The translations under genes were made by a program, and so were the position numbers. A stretch of DNA of 51,484 nt, taken from NCBI RefSeq assembly GCF_040363165.1, contig NZ_BSRG01000012.1, positions 1 to 51,484 of the forward strand. Direction: 5' to 3'. This document shows positions 49,464 to 51,484 of the stretch, piece by piece. The first letter of the stretch is position 1; the number at the start of each line of letters is the position of its first letter. The notes under the pieces were generated by a model that was given only the letters and a program-made list of their open reading frames with translations, did no database searches and was not told where the DNA came from. The DNA comes from Thermus sp. LT1-2-5. Its GTDB lineage: Bacteria > Deinococcota > Deinococci > Deinococcales > Thermaceae.

Positions 49464-50379
49464 ACTCTTTTCCCGTTATGGCCTTTTTTGGGCCCTTGGG
49501 CTTTTGATTCTAGCCCTGAGCCTTCTGTCCCCTTATTTCTTAACGCCCTCCAACCTACTGAACATTCTGCGCCAAGTGTCGGTTAACGCCATTCTGGCCC
49601 TGGGAATGACCGTGGTCATCCTCAAGGCGGGGATTGACCTTTCCGTAGGCTCCCTCTTGGCCCTCGCCGGAGCCGTGGCGGCTGGCTTTGCCCTTTCGGG
49701 CTACCCTCCAGCCTTGGCCATGGGGATGGGGGTTGGGTTAGCCGTGATCTTGGGGGCATTGCAGGGCCTACTTGTGGCTTACGCTGGTCTTCCCCCCTTC
49801 ATCGTGACCCTAGCTGGCCTGACCGCTTTCCGGGGACTCACGCTGGTTTATACCGACGGGAGGCCCCTCACCGGACTTCCTGACCCCTTTCTTTTCCTGG
49901 GAAATGGCACGCTACTGGGGATTCCGGTGCCGGTTTTGGTGATGCTCCTTTTCCTCTTCCTAACACATGTCCTTCTCCGCTACACTGCCTGGGGGCGTTA
50001 CCTTTACGCCATCGGCGGTAACGAGGAGGCGGCCCGGCTCTCCGGGGTGCCGGTGGCCCGCATCAAGGTCTTTGCCTACGCCTACTCGGGACTGGCCGCA
50101 GGCCTAGCCGCCCTGGTGCTCACAGGGCGGCTCAACTCTGCGCAGCCCACCGCTGGTACGGGGTTCGAGCTGGACGCCATAGCTGCCGCGGTGGTTGGGG
50201 GAACCTCGCTGGCGGGGGGGAGGGGAACGGCCTGGGGAACCTTTTTGGGAGCCCTCATTATCGGCGTGCTGAACAACGGAATGAACCTGCTCAACGTATC
50301 GGCCTTTTACCAGCTGATTGCCAAGGGGGTGGTTATTGTTCTAGCCCTTTTGGTGGATCGGCTGGTTAGAAGGAGGTGA
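49438..50379 (+). CDS. rbsC: Ribose ABC transporter permease
   Basis: 313 residues from ATG 49438, behind GAGGAGGTGG; an in-frame GTG at 49420 would extend it further into rbsA. About eight to ten spans with the RbsC hallmarks: SVNAILALGMTVVILKAGID, LSVGSLLALAGAVAAG, LPPFIVTLAGLTAFRGLTL, LSGVPVARIKVFAYAYSG and AIAAAVVGGTSLAGGRG. It should form a homodimeric channel with RbsA and RbsB. Confidence 0.93.
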   Translation: MWWARLRLELFSRYGLFWALGLLILALSLLSPYFLTPSNLLNILRQVSVNAILALGMTVVILKAGIDLSVGSLLALAGAVAAGFALSGYPPALAMGMGVGLAVILGALQGLLVAYAGLPPFIVTLAGLTAFRGLTLVYTDGRPLTGLPDPFLFLGNGTLLGIPVPVLVMLLFLFLTHVLLRYTAWGRYLYAIGGNEEAARLSGVPVARIKVFAYAYSGLAAGLAALVLTGRLNSAQPTAGTGFELDAIAAAVVGGTSLAGGRGTAWGTFLGALIIGVLNNGMNLLNVSAFYQLIAKGVVIVLALLVDRLVRRR

Positions 50380-50384
50380 GGCAG

Positions 50385-51293
50385 ATGGCAAGGCGGATCG
50401 GGGTTTTCGGATTGTTGGCTTCGGTGTGGCTGTTGGGCTTGGTCTTCGCCCAAGGGACGGTGGTAGGGCTTTCGCTTTCCACCCTTAACAACCCCTTCTT
50501 CGTCACCCTGAGGGACGGGGCGTTGGAGGCGGCGAAAAAGGCAGGGATCCAGTTGGTGGTCCTGGACGCCCAAGATCGGGTGGATAAGCAGGTTGCCGAC
50601 ATTGAGGACCTTGTTCAGCGCCGTGTGCGTGTCCTCCTGGTCAACCCCACCGACAGCGCTGCCGTGGTTCCGGCCATCCAGCGGGCCAACCAAGCGGGGA
50701 TTCCCGTCATTACTGTGGACAGGGCAGCATCGGGTGGGAGGGTGGCTTACCACGTCGCCTCGGATAACGTGTCTGGGGGAAGAATGGCAGCGGAGTTTAT
50801 CTGCAACCTGCTCAAGGGGAAAGGGAAGGTTGTGGAGCTTGAAGGTATTCCTGGAACCTCGGCGGCTCGGGACCGGGGCCAGGGCTTCAACGCCTATCTC
50901 AAGGAAAAGTGTCCCGGCATCGCGGTGGTGGCCCGGCAGACGGCGAACTTTGACCGGGCTCAAGGGCTTACGGTGATGGAGAACATCCTGCAGGCGCAAC
51001 GGGAGATCGATGCAGTTTTCGCCCACAATGATGAAATGGCGCTGGGCGCCCTTCAGGCCATTAAGGCTAGTGGCCGCAAGATCCCCGTGGTCGGTTTTGA
51101 CGCCACCCCCGATGCGGTGAAGGCAGTAGAAGCTTGCGAGATGGCAGCCACCGTGGCCCAACAACCTGCGGAGATGGGGCGGATAGCGGTGGAAAAAGCG
51201 GCTGAGCTAATTCGGGGGGGTAGGGCACCTGCACAAACCCAGTTCATTCCCGTTCCCTTAAAGCTGGTTACCAACCCCCGGTGCACCTGGTAG
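50385..51293 (+). CDS. rbsB: Ribose ABC transporter substrate-binding protein
   Basis: 302 residues from ATG 50385, with AGGAGGTGAG 5 nt upstream (a GTG inside that site is rejected). A signal peptide (about 20 residues, ending LVFA before QGTVVG) precedes the ribose-binding fold: LSLSTLNNPFFVTLRDGALE, VLLVNPTDSAAVVPAI, GIPVITVDRAASGG, FAHNDEMALGALQAI and VVGFDATPDAV. These ligand-contact segments match RbsB well, more so than the other two binding proteins here. It is the last gene of the operon and is followed by a strong terminator. Confidence 0.93.
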   Translation: MARRIGVFGLLASVWLLGLVFAQGTVVGLSLSTLNNPFFVTLRDGALEAAKKAGIQLVVLDAQDRVDKQVADIEDLVQRRVRVLLVNPTDSAAVVPAIQRANQAGIPVITVDRAASGGRVAYHVASDNVSGGRMAAEFICNLLKGKGKVVELEGIPGTSAARDRGQGFNAYLKEKCPGIAVVARQTANFDRAQGLTVMENILQAQREIDAVFAHNDEMALGALQAIKASGRKIPVVGFDATPDAVKAVEACEMAATVAQQPAEMGRIAVEKAAELIRGGRAPAQTQFIPVPLKLVTNPRCTW

Positions 51294-51309
51294 ACCTCAA
51301 TGCCACGGC

Positions 51310-51339
51310 AATACCCCCGGAAATGCTTCCGGGGGTATT
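51310..51339 (+). terminator. Intrinsic terminator of the ribose operon
   Basis: A 13-bp stem (AATACCCCCGGAA at 51310-51322 with TTCCGGGGGTATT at 51327-51339) around the loop ATGC is followed by CCTTTTCT. It ends about 25 nt before the right-hand IS copy. Confidence 0.88.
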
Positions 51340-51364
51340 CCTTTTCTCCCTGACGGCAGTGTAA

Positions 51365-51484
51365 CCGACATTCCGCACCCCTCTCCCTTGGCCTTAGGAT
51401 TTTGGGATGGAAACCACACCCAACCTACAGGTGTACGACCTGGGCCACCTGGGCCTGGTGGCCAGCATCCTGGATCAGATAGGA
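51365..51484 (+). mobile_element. Right IS end, inverted copy of 4-123
   Basis: 120 bases identical, reverse-complemented, to the left edge of the window. The tip CCGACATTCCGCACC starts directly after the ribose-operon terminator region. Both copies face outward, so the 51-kb segment is bracketed by inverted IS ends. Confidence 0.85.
51407..51484 (+). CDS. IS transposase, N-terminal fragment cut by window edge
   Basis: ATG 51407 opens 26 codons to the last base of the window (METTPNLQVYDLGHLGLVAS, then ILDQIG), identical to the fragment on the minus strand at 1-81. It resembles the N-terminus of IS1634-type transposases; the catalytic part is not in view. Confidence 0.7.
   Translation, partial: METTPNLQVYDLGHLGLVASILDQIG

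Overview
The window is GC-rich bacterial DNA that looks like an accessory (plasmid or megaplasmid) region of a Thermus species. Four signs point there: strongly G/C-biased third codon positions, a type I-E CRISPR repeat of the Thermus thermophilus kind (starting GTAGTCCCCAC and ending GATGGACCG), frequent GTG/TTG starts with 4-nt overlaps (ATGA/GTGA), and a leaderless promoter. Both ends lie inside copies of one insertion sequence in inverted orientation: bases 4-123 and 51365-51484 are reverse complements, each carrying the first codons of the same transposase pointing outward. The boundaries are therefore either assembly breaks at a repeat or the arms of a composite element.

Left defence block (about 0.7-19.9 kb). 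A beheaded SDR gene is followed by CRISPR array 1, a VapBC toxin-antitoxin pair and CRISPR array 2. A WYL regulator diverges from array 2 and heads a complete I-E operon (cas3, casA, casB, cas7e, cas5e, cas6e, cas1e, cas2e) that runs straight into array 3. Array 4 lies far away at 44.1-44.6 kb. All four arrays share leader elements, including a 12-bp box exactly 39 nt from the first repeat. In three of them the leader-side flank carries 3' cas2 coding sequence: the real gene at array 3 and orphan cas2 tails at arrays 1 and 4. Further right are IS110-like debris, a dienelactone-hydrolase-like protein, a large DUF262/HNH (GmrSD-type) protein that probably restricts modified DNA, an ABC exporter with a possible tiny ORF in front of it, and a two-repeat CRISPR remnant of an unrelated repeat type.

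Inositol block (19.96-31.3 kb). One strong promoter drives a sugar-binding protein. An intrinsic terminator follows, then iolA, permease, single-domain ATPase, iolD, iolE, iolC, iolJ, iolG, iolB and a DeoR-type regulator. This is the full route from imported myo-inositol to acetyl-CoA plus DHAP.

Middle block (31.4-43.9 kb). A frameshifted IS, an ISAs1 transposase remnant and a broken xylulokinase gene lie next to a ROK repressor. The repressor shares a palindromic control region with a second ABC operon (binding protein, double ATPase, two permeases) that ends in a Gfo/Idh/MocA oxidoreductase; its substrate cannot be named. A minus-strand operon follows: membrane protein, response regulator, histidine kinase and Tat-type exported protein.

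Right block (44-51.5 kb). CRISPR array 4 has a cas2 tail cut by an IS256-family pseudogene. Next comes a complete ribose operon (rbsR, rbsK, rbsD, rbsA, rbsC, rbsB) with its own terminator, ending about 26 nt from the right-hand IS copy. The window thus combines phage/plasmid defence with three sugar or polyol uptake modules, and IS debris sits at most junctions.
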